A DNA stretch of 64,000 nucleotides from Sphingomonas sp. AP4-R1 (GTDB taxonomy: Bacteria > Pseudomonadota > Alphaproteobacteria > Sphingomonadales > Sphingomonadaceae), in NCBI RefSeq assembly GCF_013113735.1, contig NZ_CP053346.1, forward strand, positions 3,610,001 to 3,674,000, written 5' to 3'. Under the pieces are notes generated by a model. It was not told the origin of the DNA and searched no databases. It was given only the letters and a program-made list of their open reading frames with translations. Shown piece by piece: positions 9,183 to 17,175 of this stretch (within the stretch, counting starts at the first letter, position 1; each line of letters starts with the position of its first letter). The translations under genes and the position numbers were made by a program.

Positions 9183-9197
9183 GCAGTCAGTGACTGC
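9183..9197. promoter_or_regulatory. Perfect palindrome between LysR gene and mmsA (candidate operator)
   Basis: GCAGTCA (9183-9189) and TGACTGC (9191-9197) are exact inverted copies around a single base. The site lies 15 bases from the LysR start and 63 bases before the mmsA start. Its symmetry and place suit a dimer-binding operator that could repress the regulator and act on mmsA. Confidence 0.5.
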
Positions 9198-9259
9198 GTG
9201 TCCAGCAGTTGCGCACGCCCCGCACTGCTGCCACCTCCGGATGTGAGGAGAGCGAAGAC

Positions 9260-10756
9260 ATGCGCCAGATCGATCACCTTATCGCCAGCCCGAGCGGGGA
9301 AAGCGCGTTTCGCTTTTCCGATGTATTCGATCCCAATACCGGCAAGGTGCAGGCGCGCGTCGCACTCGGCGGGGCATCCGATCTCGAACGGGCGGTCGGT
9401 GCCGCGCTCAAGGCTCAGCCGGGCTGGGCGGCGACCAACCCGCAGCGTCGCGCCCGCGTGATGTTCAATTTCAAGCAGCTCATCGAGAAGAACATGGACG
9501 AGCTGGCGCTGCTGCTCTCGTCCGAGCATGGCAAGGTCGTCGCGGATGCCAAGGGCGACATCCAGCGCGGGCTCGAGGTGATCGAGTTCGCCTGCGGCAT
9601 CCCGCATGTGCTGAAGGGCGAATATACGCAGGGGGCGGGGCCGGGCATCGATGTCTATTCGATGCGCCAGCCGCTCGGCATCGTCTCCGGCATCACTCCG
9701 TTCAACTTTCCGGGCATGATCCCGATGTGGATGTTCGGCATCGCCATCGCGGTCGGCAACGCCTTCATCCTCAAGCCGTCCGAGCGTGATCCTTCCGTCC
9801 CGGTGCGTCTGGCCGAACTGATGCTGGAGGCCGGCGCGCCCGAGGGCATCCTGCAGGTCGTCCACGGCGACAAGGAGATGGTGGACGCGATCCTCGACCA
9901 TCCCGAGATCAAGGCGGTCAGCTTCGTCGGATCGTCCGATATCGCGCACTATGTCTATCAGCGCGGTGTCGCTGCCGGGAAGCGCGTGCAGGCGATGGGC
10001 GGCGCCAAGAATCACGGGATCGTGATGCCCGATGCGGATCTGGATCAGGTGGTCGCGGATCTTTCGGGTGCCGCCTTCGGCTCGGCCGGCGAACGCTGCA
10101 TGGCGCTGCCGGTGGTGGTGCCGGTGGGCGAGAAGACGGCCGTCGCCCTGCGCGAGAAGCTGATCCCGGCGATCGCCGCGCTGCGCGTCGGCGTCTCCAC
10201 CGATCCCGAGGCGCATTATGGCCCGGTCGTGACCGCCGCGCACAAGGCGAAGATCGAGAATTACATCCAGATGGGCGTCGATGAGGGCGCCGAACTCGTC
10301 ATCGACGGGCGTGGCTTCACGCTGCAGGGCCACGAGGAGGGCTTCTTCGTCGGGCCCACCCTGTTCGACAAGGTCACGCCCGCGATGCGGACCTATCAGG
10401 AAGAGATATTCGGGCCGGTGCTGCAGATCGTCCGCGCCGAGAGCTTCGAGGATGCGGTTCGGCTGCCGAGCGAGCATCCATATGGCAATGGCGTCGCCAT
10501 CTTCACGCGCAATGGCCACGCCGCGCGCGAATTCGCCGCGCGCGTGAATGTCGGCATGGTCGGCATCAACGTGCCGATCCCGGTGCCCGTGGCCTATCAC
10601 ACGTTCGGCGGATGGAAGCGTTCGGCGTTCGGCGACACCAACCAGCACGGCATGGAGGGCGTGAAATTCTTCACCAAGGTGAAGACGATCACGCAACGCT
10701 GGCCCGATGGCGGCGGAACCGGCGAAAGCGCGTTCATCATCCCGACGATGGGGTGA
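9260..10756 (+). CDS. mmsA: CoA-acylating methylmalonate-semialdehyde dehydrogenase
   Basis: This 498-residue enzyme oxidises methylmalonate semialdehyde (and malonate semialdehyde) to propionyl-CoA (acetyl-CoA) with NAD and CoA, the last step of valine catabolism. The catalytic cysteine is Cys280 in FGSAGERCMALP, the MMSDH form of the aldehyde dehydrogenase motif. TPFNFPGMIPMWM and LKPSERDPS are the usual NAD-site segments. The start at 9260 has GAGGAG about 9 bases upstream and begins MRQIDHLI, typical of the family; an in-frame extension to 9209 has no support. It heads the operon mmsA, acyl-CoA dehydrogenase, 3-hydroxyisobutyryl-CoA hydrolase, ech stub, mmsB. Confidence 0.95.
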   Translation: MRQIDHLIASPSGESAFRFSDVFDPNTGKVQARVALGGASDLERAVGAALKAQPGWAATNPQRRARVMFNFKQLIEKNMDELALLLSSEHGKVVADAKGDIQRGLEVIEFACGIPHVLKGEYTQGAGPGIDVYSMRQPLGIVSGITPFNFPGMIPMWMFGIAIAVGNAFILKPSERDPSVPVRLAELMLEAGAPEGILQVVHGDKEMVDAILDHPEIKAVSFVGSSDIAHYVYQRGVAAGKRVQAMGGAKNHGIVMPDADLDQVVADLSGAAFGSAGERCMALPVVVPVGEKTAVALREKLIPAIAALRVGVSTDPEAHYGPVVTAAHKAKIENYIQMGVDEGAELVIDGRGFTLQGHEEGFFVGPTLFDKVTPAMRTYQEEIFGPVLQIVRAESFEDAVRLPSEHPYGNGVAIFTRNGHAAREFAARVNVGMVGINVPIPVPVAYHTFGGWKRSAFGDTNQHGMEGVKFFTKVKTITQRWPDGGGTGESAFIIPTMG

Positions 10757-10781
10757 CGAAGACGAAGGCAGGGTATCGATC

Positions 10782-11924
10782 ATGAGCCAGTTCGATCTGA
10801 CCGAGGATCAGAGCGCCATTCAGGAGATGGCGCGCCGTTTCACCGCGGAGGCCATCACGCCGTTCGCGGCGGAATGGGACGAGACACACCATTTCCCGCG
10901 CGAGGTGGTGAAGGCGTCGGCCGATCTCGGCTTTGGCGGCATCTACGTGTCCGAGGAATCGGGCGGGGTCGGGCTCGGACGGCTGGAGGCGGCCCTCATC
11001 ATGGAAGCGATGGCCTATGGCTGTCCTTCCACCAGCGCCTTCATCTCGATCCACAATATGGGCGCGTGGATGATCGATCGCTTCGGCACCCAGGCGGTAA
11101 AGGACGCATATCTCCCAAGGCTCGTGGCCTGCGAGATGCTCGCCAGCTATTGCCTGACCGAACCCTCTTCCGGATCCGACGCCGCCGCGCTCAAGACGAA
11201 GGCGGTCCTCGACGGCGACCATTATGTCGTGACGGGATCCAAGCAGTTCATCTCGGGCGGCGGCGAGAATGAGCTGTACGTCACGATGGTCCGCACCGGC
11301 GAAGACGGCCCGAAGGGGATCACCTGTCTCGCGATCGAGAAGGATATGCCGGGCGTCTCGTTCGGAGCGCAGGAGCGCAAGCTCGGCTGGAATTCGCAAC
11401 CGACCGCGCAACTGATCCTCGACGGGGTGCGGGTGCCGGTCGAGAACCGGATCGGCGGGGAAGGGGAAGGCTTCCGCATCGCGATGACCGGGCTGGACGG
11501 CGGGCGTCTCAATATAGGAGCCTGTTCGCTGGGGGGCGCGCAGCGCGCGCTGGACGAAGCGATCGCCTATACGAAGGATCGCAAGCAGTTCGGCCGGAGC
11601 ATCGCCGAATTCCAGGCGACGCAATTCAAGCTCGCGGACATGGAGATCGATCTGCAGGCCGCGCGGATTCTCCTCTACGCAGCCGCGGTGAAGGTCACGG
11701 AGAATGCGCCCGACAAGACCAAATTCGCGGCGATGGCCAAGAAGCTGGCGACCGAAACCGGCTGGTCCGTCGTCGATCGGGCGCTGCAGATGTTCGGTGG
11801 CTACGGCTATCTGAAGGATTATCCGATCGAGAAATTGCTCCGCGATCTGCGCGTCCACCGCATCCTCGAAGGGACCAATGAAGTCATGCAGATGATCGTC
11901 GGCCGGGATCTGGTCCGCCCATGA
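10782..11924 (+). CDS. Acyl-CoA dehydrogenase, probably isobutyryl-CoA dehydrogenase
   Basis: The 380-residue FAD enzyme would oxidise isobutyryl-CoA to methacrylyl-CoA, the second committed step of valine degradation. It has the full acyl-CoA dehydrogenase layout: an N-terminal helical domain, the flavin segment (YCLTEPSSGSDAAAL, ITGS-type VTGSKQFISGG), and the C-terminal helical domain ending RILEGTNEVMQMIVGRDL. The glutamate in LEGTNE matches the catalytic base position of the ACAD8/short-chain group. The ATG at 10782 begins MSQFDLTEDQ, a typical start. It lies 25 bases after mmsA and overlaps the next gene by 4 bases. Specificity is inferred from the operon. Confidence 0.9.
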   Translation: MSQFDLTEDQSAIQEMARRFTAEAITPFAAEWDETHHFPREVVKASADLGFGGIYVSEESGGVGLGRLEAALIMEAMAYGCPSTSAFISIHNMGAWMIDRFGTQAVKDAYLPRLVACEMLASYCLTEPSSGSDAAALKTKAVLDGDHYVVTGSKQFISGGGENELYVTMVRTGEDGPKGITCLAIEKDMPGVSFGAQERKLGWNSQPTAQLILDGVRVPVENRIGGEGEGFRIAMTGLDGGRLNIGACSLGGAQRALDEAIAYTKDRKQFGRSIAEFQATQFKLADMEIDLQAARILLYAAAVKVTENAPDKTKFAAMAKKLATETGWSVVDRALQMFGGYGYLKDYPIEKLLRDLRVHRILEGTNEVMQMIVGRDLVRP

Positions 11925-12961
11925 GCGACGTCCTGATCGAGGTTGTGGGCCGGGTCGGACGCGTCCGGCTCAATCGCCCCAAGGCGATCCATGCGCTGAA
12001 CACGGGGATGTGCGAGGCCATGCTCGCCGCGCTCGATGCGTGGGCCGTGGATCCGGCGATCGAGGCCGTGATGATCGATCACGCCGAAGGTCGCGGCTTC
12101 TGCGCGGGGGGCGACATTCGCGCGCTGGCCGAAAGCGGCGCCGGCGATGGCCGGGCCGCGCGGGACTTCTTCCATGTCGAATATCGGCTGAACCATCGAC
12201 TGTTCACCTATGACAAGCCGATCGTGGCGTTCATGGACGGGATCACGATGGGCGGCGGCGTCGGCATCAGCCAGCCGGCCGCCTATCGCGTCGCGACCGA
12301 GCAGACGCGCTATGCCATGCCGGAGACCGGCATCGGCCTGTTTCCGGATGTCGGCGGCGGCTGGTATCTCTCGCGGCTGCCGGGACGGATCGGCCAGTAT
12401 CTGGCGTTGACCGGCGCGCGGATCGACGGAGCCGACTGTGTCGCGCTGGGGCTGGCGACCCATTATCTGCCGGCGGCGGCGCTCGACCCGGTGAAGGCGC
12501 GGATCATCGCCGATCCGGGCGCGATCGAGGTGGCGCTGGTGGCGCATTCCGTGCCCGCGCCGCAAGCCGCCATCCTCGCGCTGCGCGAGCCGATCGACCG
12601 CCTGTTCGCCGCCGACGATCTGGAAGCGGTGCTGGCCGCGCTGGAGGCGGATGGTGGCGACTGGGCGACGGCGCAGCGTGCCGTGCTCGCCGCCAAATCG
12701 CCCCAGGCGATGAAGGTCAGCCTGCGACTTCTGCGCGAGGGCGCGGCCATGCCGGACTTCGCATCGGAGATGCGGCAGGAATATGCGGTCGCGTCGCGCG
12801 TCGTGCAGCGCCACGATTTCGTGGAGGGCGTGCGCGCGCTGATCGTGGACAAGGACAATGCGCCCCGCTGGGATCCGCCGACGGCGGAGCAGGTGGACGA
12901 GGCGCTGATCGCCGGGATCTTCGCACCTTTGCCCGTCGGCGAGGCCTGGACACCCGCCTGA
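11921..12961 (+). CDS. 3-hydroxyisobutyryl-CoA hydrolase (crotonase fold)
   Basis: This 346-residue protein is larger than a plain enoyl-CoA hydratase and has the HIBCH pattern: GRGFCAGGDIRAL (oxyanion hole), FMDGITMGGGVGIS and YAMPETGIGLFPDVGGGWYLSRLPG (catalytic glutamate region). It would hydrolyse 3-hydroxyisobutyryl-CoA to free 3-hydroxyisobutyrate, the substrate of MmsB. Its ATG overlaps the stop of the acyl-CoA dehydrogenase gene (ATGA), indicating translational coupling. The gene after it, which should be the hydratase that feeds this step, is only a stub. Confidence 0.88.
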   Translation: MSDVLIEVVGRVGRVRLNRPKAIHALNTGMCEAMLAALDAWAVDPAIEAVMIDHAEGRGFCAGGDIRALAESGAGDGRAARDFFHVEYRLNHRLFTYDKPIVAFMDGITMGGGVGISQPAAYRVATEQTRYAMPETGIGLFPDVGGGWYLSRLPGRIGQYLALTGARIDGADCVALGLATHYLPAAALDPVKARIIADPGAIEVALVAHSVPAPQAAILALREPIDRLFAADDLEAVLAALEADGGDWATAQRAVLAAKSPQAMKVSLRLLREGAAMPDFASEMRQEYAVASRVVQRHDFVEGVRALIVDKDNAPRWDPPTAEQVDEALIAGIFAPLPVGEAWTPA

Positions 12962-12979
12962 AGCCGCCTGGGAGATGCC

Positions 12980-13153
12980 ATGAGCTACGAAACCATCCTC
13001 GTCGAGCAGCGCGACGCCGTGACGTTGGTCTCGCTCGACCGGTCGCAGGCGGCCAATGCGTTGAACGCTCAGGTACTGCCGGACTTCACCGCCACCTTCG
13101 CCGCTTGTGATGCGGATCCGGGCCGGCGCTGCGCCGTGCCGACCAGCCGCTGA
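12980..13153 (+). pseudogene. Truncated enoyl-CoA hydratase (N-terminal remnant)
   Basis: A 57-residue frame starts MSYETILVEQRDAVTLVSLD and reads on through QAANALNAQVL to RCAVPTSR before TGA. It matches the first 50 or so residues of an enoyl-CoA hydratase of the operon type, up to the segment before the oxyanion-hole motif. Everything beyond it, including both catalytic glutamates, is missing, and mmsB begins 35 bases later. GGAG lies 6 bases before the ATG, so the stub may still be translated. The expected gene is methacrylyl-CoA/enoyl-CoA hydratase. The simplest reading is an internal deletion of about 0.6 kb; another hydratase elsewhere must then supply the activity. Confidence 0.8.
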
Positions 13154-13188
13154 GCGTCGGCCCACATCATAAAAACACGGAGGATCTC

Positions 13189-14076
13189 ATGGCGACAGTC
13201 GCTTTCATCGGGCTCGGCAATATGGGGGGCGGCATGGCCGCCAACCTCGCCAAGGCGGGACACGAGGTACGCGCGTTCGATCTCTCGGCCGATGCGCTGG
13301 AGCGCGCACGGGACGCCGGCTGCACGCCTTGCGCCGACGCGGCTTCGGCCGTGGCCGGCGCCGATGCGATCGTGACGATGTTGCCGGCCGGCCGGCATGT
13401 CGAACAGACCTATCGGGACAGCGTCTTCGGCGTGGCATCGCCGGGCGCGCTGCTGATCGATTGCTCCACCATCGACGTCGATACCGCGAAGCGCGTGGCT
13501 ATCGCCGCCGAAGCGCAGGGGCTCGTTGCGGTGGATGCGCCGGTGTCCGGCGGGATCGCGGCCGCGGCGGCCAGCACGCTGACGTTCATGGTCGGCGGCA
13601 ACGACGAGGGCTTCCGCCGCGCGGGGGCTTTCCTGTCGAGCATGGGCAAGGCCGTCATCCATGCCGGTGCGAGCGGGGCGGGGCAGGCCGCCAAGGTCTG
13701 CAACAACATGATCCTCGGCGCGACAATGGCGGTCACGTGCGAAGCCTTCGCGCTGGCGGAGAAGCTGGGGCTCGATGCGCAGGCCTTTTACGACATCGCG
13801 TCGGTCAGCTCGGGCCAGAGCTGGTCGATCACCAGCTATTGCCCGGTTCGCGGCGTGGGGCCCGTCACCCCGGCCGATCGGGAGTATCAGGGCGGGTTCG
13901 CGGCGGCGCTGATGCTCAAGGATCTGCGGCTGGCGAAGGAGGCGGCGGCCTCCGCCCATGCGGACATTCCCGTCGGCGCGCGCGCGGCGGAGATCTACGA
14001 GGCGTTCGTCGCCAGCAACGATGGCGCCTTGGATTTCTCGGCGATCATAAGGCCCCTCCTCGAGAGAAACGGATGA
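13189..14076 (+). CDS. mmsB: 3-hydroxyisobutyrate dehydrogenase
   Basis: This 295-residue NAD enzyme of the beta-hydroxyacid dehydrogenase family oxidises 3-hydroxyisobutyrate to methylmalonate semialdehyde, the substrate of MmsA. The N-terminal dinucleotide site is IGLGNMGGGMAANLAKAG; the substrate segment DAPVSGG and the catalytic lysine region GAGQAAKVCNNMI follow. The length is normal. GGAGG lies 6 bases before the ATG. It closes the valine operon and lies directly after the broken hydratase gene. Confidence 0.94.
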   Translation: MATVAFIGLGNMGGGMAANLAKAGHEVRAFDLSADALERARDAGCTPCADAASAVAGADAIVTMLPAGRHVEQTYRDSVFGVASPGALLIDCSTIDVDTAKRVAIAAEAQGLVAVDAPVSGGIAAAAASTLTFMVGGNDEGFRRAGAFLSSMGKAVIHAGASGAGQAAKVCNNMILGATMAVTCEAFALAEKLGLDAQAFYDIASVSSGQSWSITSYCPVRGVGPVTPADREYQGGFAAALMLKDLRLAKEAAASAHADIPVGARAAEIYEAFVASNDGALDFSAIIRPLLERNG

Positions 14077-14178
14077 TGCCCCGGTAAACGGGCCGCTGAA
14101 TCGAACCGGTGCCGTACCGCGGCGCGGGGCGGCGACGTCGCCAACGTGCGTCTCAATCCAAGTGGCGGCCGGGATCGA

Positions 14179-16728
14179 TCAGGGGAACATCTCGTCAATA
14201 CCGCGTGCGAGATTATGTGTCGTGTAGGGCTTCTGCACGACGCTGGTCGATCGGTGATCCATCGGCAGATTGGCCTGCTCGCCATAGCCCGACGCGAAGA
14301 AATAGGGCGTCCCGAGCTCCTTCAGGCGATCGGCCACTCCGAAGCTCGTCTGGTCGCCAAGGTTGATGTCCAGGATCGCGTAATCGACACGCTGCTGGTC
14401 GAGGATCGCGTGTGCCGCCTCCGGGGTCGAAGCGGTGATCACCGAGGCACCGAACCGCTCCAGAATGTCCTCGGCGTCCAGAGCGATGATGAGGCTATCC
14501 TCGACGAGCAAGACCGACTTCCGTCCGAAATGGGAGGGATCGATCACTTGCTGGCTGGAGACGCCGGGGCGAGACATGCGGATTTCGGGGCCGGTGAAGG
14601 TTTTGGGCTCGGATACGTGCCGCGAGGGGATGCAGAACTCCGCCCGAACGCCATCGACGGCGTAATCGATCTTCGCCTTTCCCCCCAGATCATAGGGCAC
14701 GGAGCGGTTGACGATCGTGGTGCCGAAACCCTTCCGCTTTGGCGGCGTGACCGGAGGGCCCCCGACCTCCTGCCATGTGATGATGAGATCGCCATTCGAT
14801 GCGCGCGACCAATCGATATGGACCTCGCCATCGCCGGAAAGACTGCCATATTTCGTCGAGTTCGTGACCAGCTCGTGGATCACAAGTGCCATCGAGGAAT
14901 AAGCCTGCGGGTTCAGCAGGACCGGATCGCCCCTCGATATGATCGCGCTCTCTCGCGATGCTGCGAATGCCGCCGCCTCGGCATCGATCAGCGCCTGCAG
15001 GGGGGCCGGGCCCCAATGATCGTCAGTGATCTGGTTGTGGGCGCGGGCGAGGGCATGGATGCGGCCGTCGACGAGCCTCACGAAATCCTTCACCTCGGGA
15101 CTATCCGGCTGCGACTGGCGGATCAGGCCACGAATGACACCGAGAATATTGCGGACGCGATGGTTCAGTTCCGCGATCAGCATCTCCTGCCGCGCCGTCG
15201 ATTGGCGTCGCTCGGCCGCAGCTTCGTCAGCCAACCGGAGCACCACTTCGATCAAGGTCGCTCTGAGCGTTTCCGCCACCCGGATCTCGGACATGGTGAA
15301 CGGCTCCGCTCGACCGGTGACGTTCTCCTGCCATTCCGCGAAGCTCTCGCGCGGCGTCAACCGGGGCCCGTTAGGGCCGTATTCGAGAGTTTTGTGGGGA
15401 TCGCCCGCCCAGCGCACCGATTGCTTGATCTCGGCCCGGAACAGGATCACGTAATCGCGCGGCGAGCGGGAAATCGGGATAGCCAGCATCCCTGCCGCCT
15501 TATCGGCGAAGCGACCCGCGTCTTCGATCAGCCCGCCGATATGATCGGTCGTGAATACCCGGCCCGCAGCCAGCCCGTTGAGTGCACGGACGATCCTTCG
15601 GAAATCCTCGGTCGGCGGCGTAACCCCGGAGAAGGCGTAATTGCCGTTGATCCATACGCCCACGCCGGTCGCCGGGATCGCGCCTGTGAGGATGTCTCCC
15701 AGCCAGTCGGGATCGTTGAGCAGGGTTTCGTCCGAAGCGACCGCGCCCAGAAGCTGATCGGAAATATCGCGCGCGCGGCGCTCGTAATCGACGATCTGAC
15801 GGCGCTCGCGACTTTCGAGGCGCATCGAAAACATCTCCGCGAACTGCTCGCATACCGAGCGGCGCTCGAAGGTGGGCGATCGTGGCGAATAGTTATGGCA
15901 GGCGAACAGCCCCCACAATTCGCCATCAACGATGATCGAAATGGACAGCGACGCGGCGACGCCCATGTTCTTGAGATACTCGATATGGATCGGCGAAACG
16001 GATCTCAGGATCGAGAGCGAGAGATCGAGTTGATGGCCGGCGGCGTCGATCTGCGGGACGATCGCGATGGGCTCCGACGCCACATCCCGGATCACCCTCA
16101 CAAGGTTCCGCTTGTAGAGTGCGCGTGCCTGCCGGGGTATGTCGCTGGCCGGATAGTGCAGCCCCATGAAGCTGCCGATTCCGGTCTTGCAGGCTTCGGC
16201 GACGACTTCGCCGTCTCCACTGGCTGCGAACTTATAGACCATCACCCGGTCGTAACCGAGCAGCGAGCGCACCTGACGGGCACCTTCACGATAGAAAGAC
16301 GGAAGATCCTTGGCGCGATCGAGCCGCGACATCATCGCCCGAACGGAAATCGAGCCTTCGTCGCCGGGCGCTCCGGCTTCGGCCTCGATCACGATCTGAC
16401 CACCGGAATAGTGGATTGCGACATCGTAAGGCTGGCCGGACGTGCCGATCTGTCGCCCGAACAACCGTTCCACCATGTCGGGTTCCGACAGGTATGAGAG
16501 CCGGTTCCTGAGATCGTGCAGCAGCTTGGCCGGCACGTAGTCCGCGAGCGGCGAGCCGATCAGGTCCTCCGGATCGAAGCCCAGCAGATTGCGGATGTTT
16601 TTGGAGACGCGCGCGATCAGCCAGTCGCGGGTGACTGCGATCAGATAACCGGCCGGCTGGATGGCCCCGAGGAGATGGATGGGTTCACGATCGCAGTTGG
16701 TAAGATCGACCTTATCAAAATCTGCCAC
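14179..16728 (-). CDS. Bacteriophytochrome with HWE histidine kinase and C-terminal receiver domain
   Basis: The 849-residue protein is a soluble red/far-red light sensor. Order: PAS (about 10-120) with the biliverdin cysteine in NCDREPIHLLGAIQPAG (Cys12); GAF (130-300) with the PASDIP chromophore motif; PHY (310-490) with PRESF in the tongue; HWE-type histidine kinase (510-715) with phospho-His in ELNHRVRN and WQE in the ATPase part; receiver (725-849) with the phospho-Asp in AILDINLGD. GTG at 16728 was chosen because AGGGA lies 5 bases before it; another GTG nine codons upstream is possible. HWE kinases often feed the PhyR/EcfG stress pathway, so this may couple light to stress (inference). 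Confidence 0.93.
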   Translation of the reverse strand: MADFDKVDLTNCDREPIHLLGAIQPAGYLIAVTRDWLIARVSKNIRNLLGFDPEDLIGSPLADYVPAKLLHDLRNRLSYLSEPDMVERLFGRQIGTSGQPYDVAIHYSGGQIVIEAEAGAPGDEGSISVRAMMSRLDRAKDLPSFYREGARQVRSLLGYDRVMVYKFAASGDGEVVAEACKTGIGSFMGLHYPASDIPRQARALYKRNLVRVIRDVASEPIAIVPQIDAAGHQLDLSLSILRSVSPIHIEYLKNMGVAASLSISIIVDGELWGLFACHNYSPRSPTFERRSVCEQFAEMFSMRLESRERRQIVDYERRARDISDQLLGAVASDETLLNDPDWLGDILTGAIPATGVGVWINGNYAFSGVTPPTEDFRRIVRALNGLAAGRVFTTDHIGGLIEDAGRFADKAAGMLAIPISRSPRDYVILFRAEIKQSVRWAGDPHKTLEYGPNGPRLTPRESFAEWQENVTGRAEPFTMSEIRVAETLRATLIEVVLRLADEAAAERRQSTARQEMLIAELNHRVRNILGVIRGLIRQSQPDSPEVKDFVRLVDGRIHALARAHNQITDDHWGPAPLQALIDAEAAAFAASRESAIISRGDPVLLNPQAYSSMALVIHELVTNSTKYGSLSGDGEVHIDWSRASNGDLIITWQEVGGPPVTPPKRKGFGTTIVNRSVPYDLGGKAKIDYAVDGVRAEFCIPSRHVSEPKTFTGPEIRMSRPGVSSQQVIDPSHFGRKSVLLVEDSLIIALDAEDILERFGASVITASTPEAAHAILDQQRVDYAILDINLGDQTSFGVADRLKELGTPYFFASGYGEQANLPMDHRSTSVVQKPYTTHNLARGIDEMFP

Positions 16729-17175
16729 GTCGTTCCCTGTCGTCAGTCGGCCCACGCTGGGTCGTTACACCGCTGGAGAACGTCGCGACCGCGATTGGGT
16801 TTCCAAAGCGCTAGCCTCCCGAAAATCGACCTGCGCTATACCTGCGATAAAAAGGGGAGGGTCAACCGCAGAAACGCAAAGTGGTTCTACGGACGGAAGC
16901 TACTATCGCAGACGGCGTCATCGACATCATCCATCGGAGCCTCTGTGGGAGTAGTCGAGCGGGAAATTACGGACCAGTTGCCGATCCATAGGCGTGAAGG
17001 GCTGTCCTATATGAGCCATGGGATCGTCAGCGGCATTCCGAAGCGACCAACTTGAAGATCGTTCGACACCCCGTTCGGCGCTCGTAATCGGGCCGCCGGG
17101 CTTGCCAATCTGGTTCATCGAAGGGAAAGGTGCGCTGCCGGGCTACGATCTACGTAGCACCGGATGGGGGCATAG
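16729..17175. other. Intergenic region upstream of the phytochrome and autotransporter genes
   Basis: No gene or confident promoter is seen here. A 63-codon minus-strand frame at 16927-17118 has no recognisable feature. Local GC content falls around 16835-16900. The two flanking genes diverge, so promoters for both must lie here. Confidence 0.4.

Noticed and set aside
8459..10783. 774-codon open frame on the minus strand opposite mmsA
   Set aside because: It is antisense to two well-supported genes (LysR and mmsA), is rich in Arg/His/Asp with no family motif, and is explained by GC-rich third positions that suppress stops on the opposite strand.
14146..16497. 783-codon open frame on the plus strand opposite the phytochrome gene
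   Set aside because: The minus strand encodes an intact phytochrome kinase with all motifs; the plus frame has no domain and a skewed composition typical of antisense GC-rich sequence.
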